A stretch of 64,000 bases of DNA from Glaciihabitans sp. dw_435 (GTDB taxonomy: Bacteria > Actinomycetota > Actinomycetes > Actinomycetales > Microbacteriaceae). Shown in pieces: positions 7,893-24,548 of this stretch (within the stretch, counting starts at the first letter, position 1; the number at the start of each line of letters is the position of its first letter). A program made the position numbers and the translations under genes. The stretch spans positions 1 to 64,000 of the forward strand of contig NZ_JAAVUZ010000008.1 of assembly GCF_018449675.1 (NCBI RefSeq). Reading direction: 5' to 3'. Under the pieces are notes generated by a model. The model saw nothing but the letters and a program-made list of their open reading frames with translations, had not been told where the DNA came from and searched no databases.

Positions 7893-8381
7893 CTATCCGG
7901 CGTTCAGTGCCCTGCGCCGGGCCGCCGCCGTGACCTCACGCTGCTGCCACGAGATGGCGTTGGCGATATCGAACCGGCGCGAACAGCGCCCACAGGCGAG
8001 CATGCGAGCCGGGCGTTTGTAGCGGTAGTGCACGTGGCCCGCCGGGCAGCGCCCGACCCACGGCGCCAGGTCGTCGGCAATCGGGCCGGAATGGAGGCGC
8101 TTGCCCTCGTACCCCAGCTCGGTCGCGACGGCCTTCCACTTCGGACCGTGACCGGCCTGATTGCCCGCCATCGCGTGCGCCACCTCGTGCAACAGCACCT
8201 GATGGATGTCGTCGTCGTCAAACAAGGCCGCGAGATACCGCGACACCGTGATGCGTTTGGCCGTGTAGTTGCACAGTCCGGCTCGCGTCTTCGCGTTGTC
8301 GAACCCGAAAGTCCAGCCCTCGGGAAGGTGCAACACGATGAGGGCCTGCGCCCAAAGTCTCACCCGTGTTAAATCTGCCAC
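7893..8381 (-). CDS. SprT-like zinc-dependent protein
   Basis: 162-residue protein of the SprT-like family with a metalloprotease-type zinc site: LLHEVAHAMAG (HExxH, about residues 64-68) with GHGPKWK downstream, which supplies the usual third histidine. The C-terminal half has a zinc-ribbon-like pattern (GRCPAGHVH then ACGRCSRRF). Family members act on protein-DNA crosslinks in eukaryotes; the bacterial role is not settled. GTG 8381 is six bases after TAGCCT (8388-8393), so probably leaderless. Divergent from the CAP protein gene. Confidence 0.85.
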   Translation of the reverse strand: MADLTRVRLWAQALIVLHLPEGWTFGFDNAKTRAGLCNYTAKRITVSRYLAALFDDDDIHQVLLHEVAHAMAGNQAGHGPKWKAVATELGYEGKRLHSGPIADDLAPWVGRCPAGHVHYRYKRPARMLACGRCSRRFDIANAISWQQREVTAAARRRALNAG

Positions 8382-8387
8382 CAGATG

Positions 8388-8393
8388 AGGCTA
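8388..8393 (-). promoter_or_regulatory. -10 box of SprT-like gene, leaderless type
   Basis: TAGCCT on the minus strand six bases before GTG 8381, no ribosome binding site between. Confidence 0.45.
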
Positions 8394-8496
8394 TCCGGCG
8401 CGTGCCTCCGGTAACGTCTGCGGCGTACGACGCGTGGAAAGTCACGCACGGGATCGCACTGTGGGGGAGTGGTCCTGTTCGACGGGGGAGAGGTTC

Positions 8497-9756
8497 TTGG
8501 GGGAGAAGACTCGGCGCGTTGCCGTTGCCGCTGCCGCGATCGCCGCGGCCGTGGTCGGCGCGATGGCGCTGGTGCCCGCGGGGAACCGGGAGGTCGCCCA
8601 CGCGACATCGGTCGTGGTGGCGTCGACGCCTGCGGATGACCGCGCGGCCGTGGCATCCGCGTATCGAAGCCGCTACGAGCCCGCCCTGCGGGTGGATATC
8701 GGATGGACCGGGGCGACGAGCACCTGCACGGCGGGATCGATCGCTCCTACGGCCCAGCAGGCAACCCTCGACGCCATCAACTTCGTGCGCGCGCTGGCCG
8801 GGCTGCGGTCGGTCAGCTTCGACGCCGCACTGTCGGCGAAGGCGCAACAGGCGGCGCTCGTGTACTACGCCAACCGCAACCTCAGCCACGAGATCCCGGA
8901 CGGATGGCTGTGCTCGACCGCGACCGCCCGGGAGGCGGGGGCCAATTCCAACGTTGCGTTCGGGGCCGGCGGTGCGAAAGCAATCGATATGTACATGGAT
9001 GACCCGGGCACCAGCAATACGGTCGTGGGGCACAGGCGGTGGATCCTCAACCCGTCCGCGGTCACCATGGGCAGCGGGTCGACGTCCGCGTCCAACGCGC
9101 TGTGGGTAATCGGACAGCGGGCCAGGGTTGGCACCTTCGCCAATCCGGCGTGGGTCAGCTGGCCGACGGACGGATACTTCCCGTCGCAGCTGGAACCGGA
9201 CGGCCGCTGGTCGCTCAGCGGAGACGCTGCCCGCACCTATGACTTCCGGTCGGCGAAGATCAGTGTGCGTGACTCCTCGGGCGCCGTGATGCCCGTCACC
9301 CGGTACGCCGCGGCCGACGGCTACGGCAACGACACGCTCGTATGGAAGGTGGACGGCATCGCTCCCGCCGCCGGCGGTCAGGTGCGCGCCTACTCGGTGT
9401 CGGTGACCGGGATCGTGAAGGCCGGCAAGACCCTGTCGCACAGCTATACGGTGTCGCTGTTCGACGCGATGGCGCTGCAGGTCACGCGGGTGGCCTCGCT
9501 CGCCGGCGCCGCACGGAGCCCCATCACCGCGGGGCGGGCGCTCGCCGCGGTGAACCCGGCGTTCTCGCCGTCGGCCGCGTCGTTCACCTACCGGTGGTAC
9601 CGCGGCACCACGGCGATCCCCGGTGCCACCCGGGCGAACTACACGGTGACGGCGGCCGACCGGGGTTCGCGGATCCACGTCGCGGTCACCGCGTCCCGGG
9701 CCTCGTACACGCCGGTCGTGAGCGTGTCTGCTGCCACGGCGGTCGTGGTGCGTTAG
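8497..9756 (+). CDS. secreted CAP/SCP-domain protein
   Basis: Exported protein. With TTG 8497 as start, residues 1-35 form a classical Sec signal: KTRR, a long Ala/Val core, then a cleavage region near AGNREVAHA. A CAP (SCP/PR-1) domain follows, with the DAINFVRALAGL helix, NRNLSHEIP and GHRRWILNP motifs. The C-terminal 100 residues resemble the Ig-like module of actinobacterial surface proteins (YRWYRG, GATRANYTVTAADRG). GGGGGAG lies six bases before the TTG; GTG 8461 or ATG 8434 are alternatives. The stop overlaps that of the convergent PQQ dehydrogenase gene. Confidence 0.85.
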   Translation: MGEKTRRVAVAAAAIAAAVVGAMALVPAGNREVAHATSVVVASTPADDRAAVASAYRSRYEPALRVDIGWTGATSTCTAGSIAPTAQQATLDAINFVRALAGLRSVSFDAALSAKAQQAALVYYANRNLSHEIPDGWLCSTATAREAGANSNVAFGAGGAKAIDMYMDDPGTSNTVVGHRRWILNPSAVTMGSGSTSASNALWVIGQRARVGTFANPAWVSWPTDGYFPSQLEPDGRWSLSGDAARTYDFRSAKISVRDSSGAVMPVTRYAAADGYGNDTLVWKVDGIAPAAGGQVRAYSVSVTGIVKAGKTLSHSYTVSLFDAMALQVTRVASLAGAARSPITAGRALAAVNPAFSPSAASFTYRWYRGTTAIPGATRANYTVTAADRGSRIHVAVTASRASYTPVVSVSAATAVVVR

Positions 9757-10898
9757 CGGGCCAGGTGCAGCTGCAGCACCCTGTCGTCGCCGGGGCGGGG
9801 TGAGCGGCCCGTGTTGTTGGTGATGACCCAGATCGTGTCATCCGGCCCCTCAATCACGTCCCGGAGTCGCCCGAACTCTCCCGTGAGGGTCGCCGAGGTG
9901 GTGGCCGTTGTTGCTCCCGCGGACGGCACGATTCGCCAGAGGCGCTCGCCGCGGAGGGCAGCGAGAAAGAATGTGCCGCGCGTGTAGAGGAGTCCGCTCG
10001 GGCTCGCCTCATCGGTCGACCACTGGTGCACGGGGTTGCGGAACCTGCCGTCGTCGCTATGGCCCTCGACGATCGGCCAGCCGTAGTTGACGCCCTTGTC
10101 GATGCGGTTGAACTCGTCCCAGGTGTCCTGGCCGAATTCGGCCGCCCACAGCTGGCCGGTGTCGTCCCAGGCGATTCCCTGCGGGTTGCGGTGGCCGAGC
10201 GTATACACGGGGCTGTCGGCGACGGGGTTGTCCGCCGGGATCGTGCCGTCGGGGTTTACCCGCAGGATCTTGCCGCCGAGGTAGCCCATCTCCTGCGCCC
10301 GCTCGCGCTGGCCCGCGTCGCCGGCGGTGATGTAGAGGGCGCCGTCGGGACCGAACTTGATGCGCCCGCCGTTGTGGTTGCCGGCCTTGGGGATGCCCCG
10401 GATGATCACCTGCCGCGCCGCGGTGTCGATGCCGTACGAGCCGGGTGCGCCGGTGAGCGGCATCCGGATCACGCGGTTGTCGGTCGCCGTGGTCGTGTAC
10501 GCGTAGAGGAAGGGAGTGGAGGTGCCGCCGGGCAGGCCGCCCTGTGCGCCCGGGTCGCCGAGAGCGAGCACGGCGAGGCCGAGCAGCCCGCCCTCGCCAC
10601 CGGGCACGACGCCGGGGATCGTGCCGACCGTGCGCACCACGCCGGAGTCGGAGATCTCCTTCACCCTCGCTGTGTCACGCTCGCTCACGAGCGTGGATCT
10701 CGCGGCCACCCGCACGAGCGACCACGGCAGGTCGAGCCCCGTGGCGACCACCGTGGGTGTGCCGACGGCACGTACGGGACCGGCGGCATCCGTCGGAGCG
10801 GGGCCGGCCGTCGCCGTCGTCGGGGGGCGGGACGGTGGATGGCGCGGGCGCCGGTGACCCCGAGGCGGCGGGTGTCGTCGGCCGGGGCATCCGGTCAT
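9753..10898 (-). CDS. PQQ-dependent sugar dehydrogenase (body; leader out of frame)
   Basis: Beta-propeller of the soluble quinoprotein glucose/aldose sugar dehydrogenase family: LDLPWSLVRVA, PGGEGGLLGLAV, NHNGGRIKFGPDGALYITAGDAG, LGHRNPQGIAWD, the acidic EFGQDTWDEFNRI and NYGWP, in family order. It oxidises sugars with PQQ outside the cytoplasm. The propeller appears complete, but this frame has no signal peptide. A lipoprotein leader lies just upstream in another frame, joined at a run of six G (10822-10827). One extra base there would explain it. Either a sequencing error, a recent frameshift, or slippage. The coordinates give the open frame. Confidence 0.8.
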   Translation of the reverse strand: MTGCPGRRHPPPRGHRRPRHPPSRPPTTATAGPAPTDAAGPVRAVGTPTVVATGLDLPWSLVRVAARSTLVSERDTARVKEISDSGVVRTVGTIPGVVPGGEGGLLGLAVLALGDPGAQGGLPGGTSTPFLYAYTTTATDNRVIRMPLTGAPGSYGIDTAARQVIIRGIPKAGNHNGGRIKFGPDGALYITAGDAGQRERAQEMGYLGGKILRVNPDGTIPADNPVADSPVYTLGHRNPQGIAWDDTGQLWAAEFGQDTWDEFNRIDKGVNYGWPIVEGHSDDGRFRNPVHQWSTDEASPSGLLYTRGTFFLAALRGERLWRIVPSAGATTATTSATLTGEFGRLRDVIEGPDDTIWVITNNTGRSPRPGDDRVLQLHLAR

Positions 10899-10971
10899 CC
10901 GTGGCGGTGCACCCCGCGAGAACCAGGCCGATCACGGCCGCCCCGGCCATCGCGGCGCGCACAGACTTCAT
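10825..10971 (-). pseudogene. out-of-frame lipoprotein leader of the PQQ dehydrogenase
   Basis: From ATG 10971 the minus strand encodes MKSVRAAMAGAAVIGLVLAGC, a lipoprotein signal ending in the lipobox LAGC, then a Ser/Pro/Thr-rich linker. This leads at PPPDDGDG into nonsense, while the adjacent frame goes on as the linker and propeller of the dehydrogenase. The frames differ by one base (one extra, or two missing) and the C6 tract (minus strand) at 10822-10827 is the obvious site. Confidence 0.7.
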
Positions 10972-11070
10972 GCTCCATGGTGCGGCCCGAAGCCAGGGCC
11001 CGGCAAGCTGTGGAGCCATTTCCCCCGCCACGGCATCGGGCGTCGTGAAGGCGAGGGCGCCTCCCGGGAC

Positions 11071-11934
11071 CTAATCGCGGCCCGGGCGCACCTGAAAGAT
11101 GTTCTTGGCCGGAGGCGGCGACTGGATGGCCGTCTGGTCGGTCACGATGGGTGCTCCCGCGATCCAGTCGCGCAGCTCCTGGCCGGCCACGACCTTGGAG
11201 GGGTGCGGGCCGCCGGCGAGCAGTCGCGGCATCCACTCGAGAGGCAGCGTCTGCTGCGACCCGATCATCACGACATTGCCGAAGCGGCGCCCCTTGAGAA
11301 TCTGGGTCTCCGCGAGCGCAGCGACATCGCCGAGCACCGACAGCAGCGTGGCTGCCTGGCTGCGCGCGAACGTCAGCCCCGGGCCATCCGCCACATTGAC
11401 GGCGATGATGCCGTTCGGCTTCAGCAGCGCGATCGCCTCGCGGTAAAACTCGATGCTCGTCACGTGCGCGGGCGTGCGGGCCCCGCTGAAGACATCGACG
11501 ACAAGAAGGTCGACGGTTCCGTGCAGGCCGGATGGTAGCTTGCCGAGAACCTCGCGGGCGTCGCCGTGCCGCACCCGGATGGACGCCGACTTCGGCCACG
11601 GCAGCTCGGCGCGCACCAGGTCCACGAGGTCGGTCTCGAGCTCGATGACCTGCTGGCGGGAGCCGGGGCGGGTCGCCTCGATGTAGCGGGGGAGCGTGAG
11701 CGCGCCGGCACCGAGGTGCACGGCCGTCAGCGGCTCGCCGGGCATGCCGAGCTGGTCGATCACGTGCCCGATGCGCTGGATGTACTCGAAAAACAACTCG
11801 GACGGGTCATCGAGATTCACGTGCGACTGCGGCGTGCCGTCGACCACGAGCGTGTACGCGCCCGGAACCCAGCGATCCGGCTCGATTGTTGCCTGATATC
11901 CGCTGATTTTGAGAGTGATCGTGCGCTGGGTCAT
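11071..11934 (-). CDS. spermidine-synthase-like methyltransferase-fold protein
   Basis: 287-residue Rossmann-fold protein of the spermidine synthase family: VHLGAGALTLPRYI (glycine-rich nucleotide loop), QVIELETDLVDLVR (acidic end of strand 2), RVRHGDAREVL, then DLLVVDVFSGARTP (motif equivalent to the synthase catalytic Asp region). In actinomycetes such proteins are often not true polyamine synthases, so the substrate is open. I start at ATG 11934 (MTQRTITLK); nine further codons upstream are possible. It is the first gene left of rpoB, transcribed away from it. Confidence 0.78.
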   Translation of the reverse strand: MTQRTITLKISGYQATIEPDRWVPGAYTLVVDGTPQSHVNLDDPSELFFEYIQRIGHVIDQLGMPGEPLTAVHLGAGALTLPRYIEATRPGSRQQVIELETDLVDLVRAELPWPKSASIRVRHGDAREVLGKLPSGLHGTVDLLVVDVFSGARTPAHVTSIEFYREAIALLKPNGIIAVNVADGPGLTFARSQAATLLSVLGDVAALAETQILKGRRFGNVVMIGSQQTLPLEWMPRLLAGGPHPSKVVAGQELRDWIAGAPIVTDQTAIQSPPPAKNIFQVRPGRD

Positions 11935-12292
11935 GCACTGACCATGCCATATCGAGGGCAATGAATGGTGATGGGCGGATGACCCGGGCGGCGGGTTTTG
12001 CGCAACTCCGGGTCATCCGAAATCCGCGGAATTCCGCCGAAGTGGGAGCCGATCATGAGCCAATACCGGTCTTATAGCCGAATTTCTGATTTCGGTCAAG
12101 AAATAAGTGGACACGGCGTGCCGCGTTGACATATAGTTGTTCTTTGCGCTCCCAGACAACCTTTGCCGTCATATTGTGGACAGCAGGCGCGCCCCGAGTA
12201 TAGCGGCGGGGTAGATCTCATTCGAGACTCTGGTGGGCAAATCTCACAACACCGACAGTTATGGCCCGACGGGGCCCACGGAGGTTATTTCC
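11935..12292. other. rpoB upstream region and leader
   Basis: 358 bases between the spermidine-synthase-like gene and rpoB. It contains the predicted rpoB promoter (12108-12137) and about 150 bases of untranslated leader. The usual rplJ-rplL pair is not here. A TTGACA at 12126-12131 has no matching -10. No RNA gene recognised. Confidence 0.5.
12108..12137 (+). promoter_or_regulatory. predicted rpoB promoter
   Basis: TGGACA (12108-12113), 18-base spacer, TATAGT (12132-12137). Predicted start near 12143, leaving a leader of about 150 bases before TTG 12293. Confidence 0.5.
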
Positions 12293-15817
<3,525 letters not shown>

Positions 15818-15861
15818 CCCCACCTTCGACAAACTTTCGTTTCCAAAGAGAGAAGAAATCA

Positions 15862-19743
<3,882 letters not shown>

Positions 19744-19775
19744 GCAGGCACCGCAACTAGGCAACTAGTAACCAA

Positions 19776-19813
19776 ACGAACGGCCCGTCACCTATCGGTG
19801 GCGGGCCGTTCGT
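19776..19813 (+). terminator. rpoBC terminator
   Basis: Perfect 12-bp GC-rich stem (19776-19787 with 19802-19813) around a 14-base loop, 33 bases after the rpoC stop; ends rpoBC and separates it from the EccC-like gene. Confidence 0.75.
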
Positions 19814-19893
19814 CGTTGGTGCCACATCGATGGGTATGGTTGACCTGATTCGGGCTCACAACCCGCACGTCGGATTGTACGAAGGAGCCCGCA

Positions 19894-22800
19894 ATGCGCT
19901 TGAAGGTCACTCTCGCCCGATCCACCGGCCAGAACGACGACATCGTCGTCACGACCGACGCTGCGGCCAGCATCTCGGACGTCGCCGCCACCATCGCCCG
20001 GGTCGATCCCCGCTCCCAGCTCTCCTCCGGCGTCGACGACCGCGCGCTGACGCTGCGCGCCGTTGCTCCCGGTGACGACAAGTGGATGCTTCTGCCGCCG
20101 GACGCCCCCATCGGCGAGGACTGGGTGGGCTCCGGCGCGAGCGTCGCCCTGGCGGACGCCAGCATGTACTACCAGCCTGACGAGAACGGACAGAATCCCA
20201 CGGTTGCCGTGGTGAACGTGCTGTCCGGCCCCGACGAGGGAAAGCAATTCCCCCTGCGGCGCGGCACGACGGTCATCGGACGCAGTCCCGACTGCGACAT
20301 CGCCCTCACCGACCGCCTCGTCTCCAAGCGTCACGTGCGGCTCGAGGTGTCCGACGGTGTCGACGTCATCGACCTGGGCTCCGCGAACGGCGTGCTCGTC
20401 GACGGTGGCCTCGTGGGCCGCATGCGCATCGAACGCGCCGAGACCGTGACCATCGGAGACACCCAGCTGCGCATCTCGGTGGCCGAGGCGGCGGCCGGAA
20501 CCGGCAGCGCCGAGACGACGGGCCCGGTTTCCTTCAACCGGTCACCGCGGGTCGAGAGCCGCTACGCCGGCGAGACGTTCGCAGCCCCGGAGGTGCCGAC
20601 AGAGACGGAAAACAACCCGTTCCCCTGGCTCGCCCTTGTCGCACCGGTAATGCTCGGCCTCGCGATGTATATCTTCACCCACCGACCACTGTCCCTCCTC
20701 TTCGTTGCCATGTCCCCGATGATGCTCGCCGGCACCTTCATGATGAACAAGTCAAAGGACAAGCGTCAGCTCACCAAGGCGGTCGGACGCTTCGACGTGC
20801 GACTCAAGGCCCTCGACGAGCAGATGCAGGCCGAGCGCGAGATCGAGCAGCAGACCCGCATCAGTGAATCGCCGTCGACCGCCGAGGCGCTCGACGCCGC
20901 GATGCGCCGCGGGCCACTGATGTGGACCCGCCGCCCCGAGCACTGGTCGTTCCTCAACGTGCGTCTCGGTGTCGGAACCATGCGCTCCCGCAGCACGATC
21001 GACGCGGCGAAGCGCGGCGAGATCCTCCCGGAATTCCAGGAACGTCTCGACGTCGTCGTCAAGACACACTCCACGGTGCCCGGCGTGCCCCTCATTGACA
21101 ACCTGTTCGACTCCGGCGCGCTGGGGGTGGCAGGCAGCCCCGAGGCATCCATTGGCGCTGTCAACTCCCTCCTCGTGCAACTCACGGCGCTGCACTCGCC
21201 CGCCGAGCTGGCTGTCGCCTCGCTGGTCACGCCGCAGTGGTCGAGCAAGCTCGAGTGGCTCAAGTGGCTGCCGCACACCTCGTCCCCGCAGAGTCCGATC
21301 GCCGGGGGACACCTCGCCGACAGCGCCTCGAGCGCGAGCGTCGTGCTCGCCGCCCTCGAGGAGGTCGTCGCGGGCCGCCTCAAGGCGAAGAAGGCAGCAG
21401 GTCGCCGTGGTGCGATGGAGCAGGAGCGCGCGGCGCAAGAGCGAGGCGGCGAAGTAGGACGACGTTCGACGACGGATGGCACGGAGTCGCCGATCCCCGC
21501 GATCGTTGTAGTCATCTCGGGCGATGTGTCTGTCGACCGCGCCCGACTCGTGCAGCTCGCCGAGATCGGTGCCGACGCCGGGATCTACCCGATCTGGATC
21601 GCGGCCGACGTGACGACCCTGCCCGCCGCCTGCCGCACCTACATCGAGCTGGGGGACACCCCGGGCGTCGCCAGCGTCTCGTTCGTGCGCCTCGGCGAGA
21701 CGATCACGGACGTGGCGACCGAACTCGTCGACTCTGCCACCGCGCTGCAGTACGCCAAGCGCATGGCGCCGGTCGTCGACGCCGGCGCGCTGGTCGCCGA
21801 CTCGAGTGACCTGCCGCGCAGCGTCTCCATGGTGACGCTTCTCGGCCACGACCTGATCGAAACGAGCGACGCGGTCATCGACCGGTGGCGACAGAACGCC
21901 TCCATCCACGACCGCACGCCGGGGGCACCCCTGCGCACCCGCCGTGCCGGGCGCCTGCGCGCGATCGTGGGTTCCGGCGGTGTCGACGCGATGCACCTCG
22001 ACCTGCGCACCCAGGGCCCACACGCCCTCGTCGGTGGAACCACCGGTGCCGGTAAGAGTGAGTTCCTGCAGGCGTGGGTGCTCGGTATGGCGGCGGAGTA
22101 CAGCCCCGACCGCGTCACCTTCCTGTTCGTCGACTACAAGGGCGGCTCGGCCTTCGCCGATTGCGTCTCCCTTCCGCACTGCGTCGGCCTCGTCACCGAC
22201 CTGAGCTCGCACCTCGTGCGCCGGGCCCTCACGAGCCTGCGCGCCGAACTGCACTACCGCGAGCACCTGCTCAACCGCAAAAAGGCCAAGGACCTCATCG
22301 AGCTGGAGAAGCGCGGCGACCCGGAAAGCCCGCCCGCGCTCGTGCTCGTGATCGACGAGTTCGCCGCCCTCGTCAGCGACGTACCGACCTTCGTCGACGG
22401 CGTGGTCGACATCGCCCAGCGTGGACGTTCGCTCGGGATTCACCTGATCATGGCCACGCAGCGCCCCGCGGGTGTCATCAAGGACAACCTGCGCGCCAAC
22501 ACCAACCTGCGGGTTGCCCTGCGCATGGCGGACGAGTCCGACAGCAACGACGTCATCGGCACCAAGGACGCGGCGCACTTCGATCCGAGCATCCCCGGTC
22601 GCGGCATCGCCAAGACCGGCCCCGGCCGCCTGCAGCAGTTCCAGTCCGGCTATGCCGGTGGGTGGACCTCCCGTGTTCCCGAGCGCGCGGAGATCGACAT
22701 CGCCGAACTCCGTTTCGGTGGTGAGAGTACGTGGGAGAAGCCCCGTGGCGATCACGCAGATGAGGAGCGCGACCTCGGCCCGACGGATCAGCAGCTGCTC

Positions 22801-24420
22801 GTGTCATCCATTGTGCGCGCCGCAACGGCCGCCGACATTCCCGCGCCGCGCCGGCCGTGGCTCGATGAGCTCGCGACCCTGCAGGACCTTGGCTCGATCG
22901 TGTCGCACAACGATGCCGAGCTGGTGCTGGGACTTGCGGATGTCCCGACCCAGCAGCGCCAGCAGCCGGTCAGTTTTCAGCCAGACGTTGACGGTCACAT
23001 CGCCATCTACGGCACCGGCGGATCGGGCAAGTCCCTCGCCCTGCGCACCCTCGCCATCTCGGCTGCGGACACCCACCTGGGTGGACCGGTTGCCGTCTAC
23101 GGACTCGACTTCGGCGCGGGCAGCCTGCGCATGCTCGAAGCCCTTCCGCACGTCGGGTCGATCATCAGCAGCGATGACAGCGAGCGCATCGTGCGGCTGT
23201 TCCGCCAGCTGAAGGCGGAACTCGAAGACCGCGGACGACGTTTCGCCGAGGCGAGCGCCGCGTCAGTGACCGAGTACCGCGCGCTCACGGGGCGGGCCGA
23301 CACGCAGCGAATCCTGCTCCTCATCGACGGTTTCCCCTCGTTCCGTGACGACTGGGAAGTCGCCAGCGGCAGGGCAATCTGGTACGACGTCTTCAAGGAC
23401 ATCCTGTCCGACGGGCGTCAGCTCGGCATGCACGTGGCCTTTACCGCGGACCGTTCAGGCGCGGTGCCGTCGTCCATCAGCTCGAGCGTGCAGCGCCGGA
23501 TCGTCCTGCGTCTCGCGGACGACAGCGCGTACAGCATGCTCGATGTCCCCAGCGACATCCTCAGCTCCAAGTCCGCCCCCGGCCGCGCCATTGTTGACGA
23601 CCTCGAGACCCAGATCGGGGTACTGGGAGCTACGGCATCGGTGTCCGACCAGGCGCTGGCCGTGCAGGCCCTCGCCAAGCGACTAACTTCGGCGCATTCG
23701 CTGCACGCGGTCGTTCCCGTGCCTGCCATCGGGGCGCTGCCCAAGGAGTACCTCGCGTCCGACCTGCCTGACCGGGTGCACGTGGCCGAGAGCGCCGACG
23801 GATGGCCGACGCTTGGTCTCGGCGACGAGACGCTCCAGCCAATCGGCTTCGATCCGGTGGGCACTCTCATGCTCTCCGGGCCGCCGGCCAGCGGTCGCAG
23901 CACAGCCCTGCGGACGCTGTCGCAGTCTGTCCATCGGTTCGACCCCCAGGCGCGCCTGTACTACATCGGCAATGCCCGATCGGGGCTGGCCGGAGAGGCG
24001 TTGTGGACGTCGGCGGCGACCACCGTCGAGCAGGCCGTCGAGCTCGCGAAGCAGCTGTCTGCTGCGGTCGCGGATCCCACCACGCAGGGTCGCATCGTCA
24101 TCGTGATCGAGAATCTTGTTGACTTCCTCCAGACGCCCGCCGACGCCGCGATCGTCGATCTCGTCAAGCAGGTCAAGCGCAGCGTCCACCTGCTGATCGG
24201 TGAGGGCGAGACCGCCTCCTGGAGTGCGTCATGGCCGTTGTTCGCCGAGATCAAGAACGCCCGCCGCGGTCTGCTTCTGCAGCCGGACCCGATTGAGGGG
24301 GACATCCTTCTCAAGACACCGCTTCCGCGCGCGAGCCGATCCGAGTTCCCGCCCGGTCGTGGCATGTTCGTTGCCCGCGGCAAGGTCGTCCGTGTGCAGC
24401 TACCGCTGCTGGAGATGTAG
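19894..24420 (+). CDS. FHA-domain EccC/EssC-type type VII secretion ATPase
   Basis: 1508-residue membrane ATPase with the layout of EssC/EccC: N-terminal ubiquitin-like/FHA region (FHA about 104-195: GRS 129-131, SKRH 144-147, SANG 163-166), two transmembrane helices (about 244-261 and 266-284), then three FtsK/SpoIIIE domains. The first is complete: Walker A GGTTGAGKS 714-722, Walker B IDE 820-822. The second has GTGGSGKS at 1040-1047 but LLIDG instead of an acidic pair. The third is degenerate: GPPASGRS 1329-1336 and IEN. AAGGAG precedes ATG 19894. The WXG100-like gene downstream supports secretion rather than DNA translocation. Confidence 0.88.
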   Translation: MRLKVTLARSTGQNDDIVVTTDAAASISDVAATIARVDPRSQLSSGVDDRALTLRAVAPGDDKWMLLPPDAPIGEDWVGSGASVALADASMYYQPDENGQNPTVAVVNVLSGPDEGKQFPLRRGTTVIGRSPDCDIALTDRLVSKRHVRLEVSDGVDVIDLGSANGVLVDGGLVGRMRIERAETVTIGDTQLRISVAEAAAGTGSAETTGPVSFNRSPRVESRYAGETFAAPEVPTETENNPFPWLALVAPVMLGLAMYIFTHRPLSLLFVAMSPMMLAGTFMMNKSKDKRQLTKAVGRFDVRLKALDEQMQAEREIEQQTRISESPSTAEALDAAMRRGPLMWTRRPEHWSFLNVRLGVGTMRSRSTIDAAKRGEILPEFQERLDVVVKTHSTVPGVPLIDNLFDSGALGVAGSPEASIGAVNSLLVQLTALHSPAELAVASLVTPQWSSKLEWLKWLPHTSSPQSPIAGGHLADSASSASVVLAALEEVVAGRLKAKKAAGRRGAMEQERAAQERGGEVGRRSTTDGTESPIPAIVVVISGDVSVDRARLVQLAEIGADAGIYPIWIAADVTTLPAACRTYIELGDTPGVASVSFVRLGETITDVATELVDSATALQYAKRMAPVVDAGALVADSSDLPRSVSMVTLLGHDLIETSDAVIDRWRQNASIHDRTPGAPLRTRRAGRLRAIVGSGGVDAMHLDLRTQGPHALVGGTTGAGKSEFLQAWVLGMAAEYSPDRVTFLFVDYKGGSAFADCVSLPHCVGLVTDLSSHLVRRALTSLRAELHYREHLLNRKKAKDLIELEKRGDPESPPALVLVIDEFAALVSDVPTFVDGVVDIAQRGRSLGIHLIMATQRPAGVIKDNLRANTNLRVALRMADESDSNDVIGTKDAAHFDPSIPGRGIAKTGPGRLQQFQSGYAGGWTSRVPERAEIDIAELRFGGESTWEKPRGDHADEERDLGPTDQQLLVSSIVRAATAADIPAPRRPWLDELATLQDLGSIVSHNDAELVLGLADVPTQQRQQPVSFQPDVDGHIAIYGTGGSGKSLALRTLAISAADTHLGGPVAVYGLDFGAGSLRMLEALPHVGSIISSDDSERIVRLFRQLKAELEDRGRRFAEASAASVTEYRALTGRADTQRILLLIDGFPSFRDDWEVASGRAIWYDVFKDILSDGRQLGMHVAFTADRSGAVPSSISSSVQRRIVLRLADDSAYSMLDVPSDILSSKSAPGRAIVDDLETQIGVLGATASVSDQALAVQALAKRLTSAHSLHAVVPVPAIGALPKEYLASDLPDRVHVAESADGWPTLGLGDETLQPIGFDPVGTLMLSGPPASGRSTALRTLSQSVHRFDPQARLYYIGNARSGLAGEALWTSAATTVEQAVELAKQLSAAVADPTTQGRIVIVIENLVDFLQTPADAAIVDLVKQVKRSVHLLIGEGETASWSASWPLFAEIKNARRGLLLQPDPIEGDILLKTPLPRASRSEFPPGRGMFVARGKVVRVQLPLLEM

Positions 24421-24472
24421 CCGTCTTTCGGGGGCAAAACGTAGCTGTTTCCTCCAAAGTAACAATTTGTGT

Positions 24473-24502
24473 TTGACCCCTGAGGTGGTCACACGATACG
24501 GT
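24473..24502 (+). promoter_or_regulatory. predicted promoter of WXG100-like gene
   Basis: TTGACC (24473-24478), 18-base spacer, TACGGT (24497-24502), in the 128-base gap after the ATPase gene. The substrate can thus be made apart from, and more strongly than, the ATPase. Confidence 0.55.
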
Positions 24503-24548
24503 GATGGGAAATCTTCGCCTTTCTGGCGTCCTATTTGGGGGTTATCTC

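Noticed and set aside
12126-12131. Perfect TTGACA as the rpoB -35 box
   Set aside because: No acceptable -10 at the right distance; the TATAGT beside it pairs better with TGGACA upstream.
24501-24548. 16-codon N-terminal extension of the WXG100-like gene
   Set aside because: The upstream ATG overlaps the predicted -10 box and would spoil the Esx-like N-terminus; ATG 24549 has a purine-rich site upstream.
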